Source: Scatosoma sp045652965
Lineage (GTDB): Bacteria; Bacillota; Clostridia; Christensenellales; Borkfalkiaceae
Length of the DNA: 5,802 nt
NCBI GenBank assembly: GCA_045652965.1
Contig: JAZOLI010000104.1
Location: 1 to 5,802 of the forward strand
Direction: 5' to 3'
Notes under the pieces: generated by a model
Seen by the model: the letters and a program-made list of their open reading frames with translations, nothing else
Database searches by the model: none
What the model was told of the DNA's origin: nothing
Position numbers and translations under genes: made by a program
Shown: piece by piece, positions 4,763-5,802 of the stretch
Numbering within the stretch: position 1 is the stretch's first letter
Layout of the letters: each line of letters opens with the position of its first letter

Positions 4763-5802
4763 ATGAATAAAAAAATTCCGTATGCTATTATTATCATGGA
4801 CGGCTATGGTTTGAACCCCGACAAAAACGGAAACGCCATCGTAGCCGACGGGAGCAAATATGTAAGCGAGCTTATGCAAAAATATCCTTCGGCGCAGCTT
4901 GGCGCAAGCGGTATGTCGGTTGGGCTTCCCGATGGACAAATGGGAAACAGTGAAGTTGGGCATTTGAATATCGGCGCAGGTAGAATTGTTTACCAGGATT
5001 TGACGAAAATCACCAAGGATATCCGAAATGGCGAGTTCTTTAAAAACACTGAGCTTCTTCGCGCTATGAAAGTGGCGAAAGAAAATGGCAAAAAATTGCA
5101 CCTTTTCGGGCTCGTTTCAACGGGCGGCGTGCATAGCCACACCGAACACCTTTACGCGCTTGTGGAAATGGCGAAAAAAGAAGGGCTTGACAACGTGTAT
5201 ATCCACGCATTCACCGACGGGCGCGACGTTGCTCCCACTTCGGGCGCGGATTTCTTGAAAGAACTTCAAACCAAGCTTGACGAGCTTGCGTTTGGTAAAA
5301 TTGCTTCCGTTGCAGGAAGATACTATGCAATGGATCGCGATAACAACTGGGATCGCGAAGAAAAGGCTTACGATATGCTCACGCTCGGCACGGGTGTGCA
5401 ATTTGAAGGCTCGGCGGAAGACGCGGCGAAAGCTTCCTATGAAAACGGCGTGACGGATGAATTTATTTTGCCCACCAACTTGACGGAAAACGGCAAGCCC
5501 GTGGCTTTGATTGGCAAGAATGATAGCATCATTTGCTTCAACTTCCGTCCCGATAGAGCAAGACAAATTTCCAGAATGTTCTCGCAGGCAAACTTCCCCT
5601 TTGTTGATACAAAAACGGGCGCAACGCTTGGATTTGTTCGCAAAGCGGGTTTCCTTGCGCCCACGTTCGTTGGCTTTGCCGTTTATGATTCGTCTTTTGA
5701 AAACGTGGGCGTAGCGTTCCCCCCTGACGAAATCACCAACACGTTGCCGCAATATATCTCTTCGCTTGGTTTGAAGCAACTGCATATCGCGGAAACGGAA
5801 AA
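4763..5802 (+). CDS. gpmI: 2,3-bisphosphoglycerate-independent phosphoglycerate mutase, N-terminal 346 residues (C-terminus beyond window)
   Basis: It converts 3-phosphoglycerate to 2-phosphoglycerate through a phosphoserine intermediate and needs Mn2+; it belongs to the alkaline phosphatase superfamily. The frame runs open to the window end, giving 346 of about 510 residues. Visible landmarks are the metal-binding Asp13 in MDGYG, the catalytic Ser63 in MGNSEVGH, His124 in GGVHSH, Arg154-Asp155 in TDGRD, Arg186 and Arg192 in GRYYAMDRDNNWDR, and Arg262/Arg265 in FNFRPDR. The window ends within AETEK, whose Lys belongs to the active site. The ATG at 4763 follows AAGGAG (4748-4753) by 9 nt. Compared with the Geobacillus stearothermophilus numbering (Arg264 to Lys336), this protein has about 10 extra residues between the corresponding positions. 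It is unrelated to cofactor-dependent GpmA. Third gene of the glycolytic group. Confidence 0.97.
   Translation, partial: MNKKIPYAIIIMDGYGLNPDKNGNAIVADGSKYVSELMQKYPSAQLGASGMSVGLPDGQMGNSEVGHLNIGAGRIVYQDLTKITKDIRNGEFFKNTELLRAMKVAKENGKKLHLFGLVSTGGVHSHTEHLYALVEMAKKEGLDNVYIHAFTDGRDVAPTSGADFLKELQTKLDELAFGKIASVAGRYYAMDRDNNWDREEKAYDMLTLGTGVQFEGSAEDAAKASYENGVTDEFILPTNLTENGKPVALIGKNDSIICFNFRPDRARQISRMFSQANFPFVDTKTGATLGFVRKAGFLAPTFVGFAVYDSSFENVGVAFPPDEITNTLPQYISSLGLKQLHIAETE

Noticed and set aside
5117..5785. A 222-codon minus-strand frame, with another at 4733-5101, opposite gpmI
   Set aside because: The sense strand carries an uninterrupted GpmI with all catalytic motifs, so these are shadows.
1..5802. 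Novel defence, mobile or RNA-based system
   Set aside because: Nearly all sequence is accounted for by six housekeeping genes. I saw no repeat arrays, insertion sequence ends, reverse transcriptase, nuclease or toxin-like genes, tRNA or rRNA.

Overview
The window looks like ordinary chromosomal DNA of a low-to-moderate GC Gram-positive bacterium, most likely a Clostridia-type member of the Bacillota. Three things suggest this. The glycolytic order pgk-tpiA-gpmI is typical of Bacillota. The ThyA and DHFR variants (PCAYS and GGNT in the active regions) look like the clostridial forms as I remember them. Ribosome binding sites are strong AGGAG-type, and the promoters are near-consensus sigma-A. 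No genus can be named from the sequence alone.

Layout: two operons diverge from one intergenic region at 2379-2551. To the left, on the minus strand, run thyA (thymidylate synthase), folA (dihydrofolate reductase) and the first 339 codons of typA/bipA (ribosome-associated GTPase). They are packed tightly: the thyA stop is 11 nt from the folA start, and the folA stop overlaps the typA Shine-Dalgarno sequence. To the right, on the plus strand, run pgk (phosphoglycerate kinase), tpiA (triosephosphate isomerase) and the first 346 codons of gpmI (cofactor-independent phosphoglycerate mutase). typA and gpmI are cut by the window edges.

The intergenic region holds two back-to-back promoters, each with a 17-nt spacer. 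The thyA promoter is TTGACG/TATAAT with an extended -10; the pgk promoter is TTGACA/TATTAT. An 8-bp inverted repeat lies between them. A stem-loop sits between tpiA and gpmI.

How the genes work together: ThyA makes dTMP and oxidises methylene-tetrahydrofolate to dihydrofolate, and DHFR reduces it back, so thyA-folA is one metabolic cycle. TypA appears to share their transcript. Pgk, TpiA and GpmI are three enzymes of lower glycolysis; gap and eno are not in view.

I found no mobile element, CRISPR array, tRNA, rRNA or defence-type system, and no previously undescribed system. The points worth a second look are local: a 36-residue charged insertion in Pgk, a CPKC motif in TpiA, variant active-site motifs in TypA, ThyA and DHFR, the divergent promoter architecture, and the tpiA-gpmI stem-loop.
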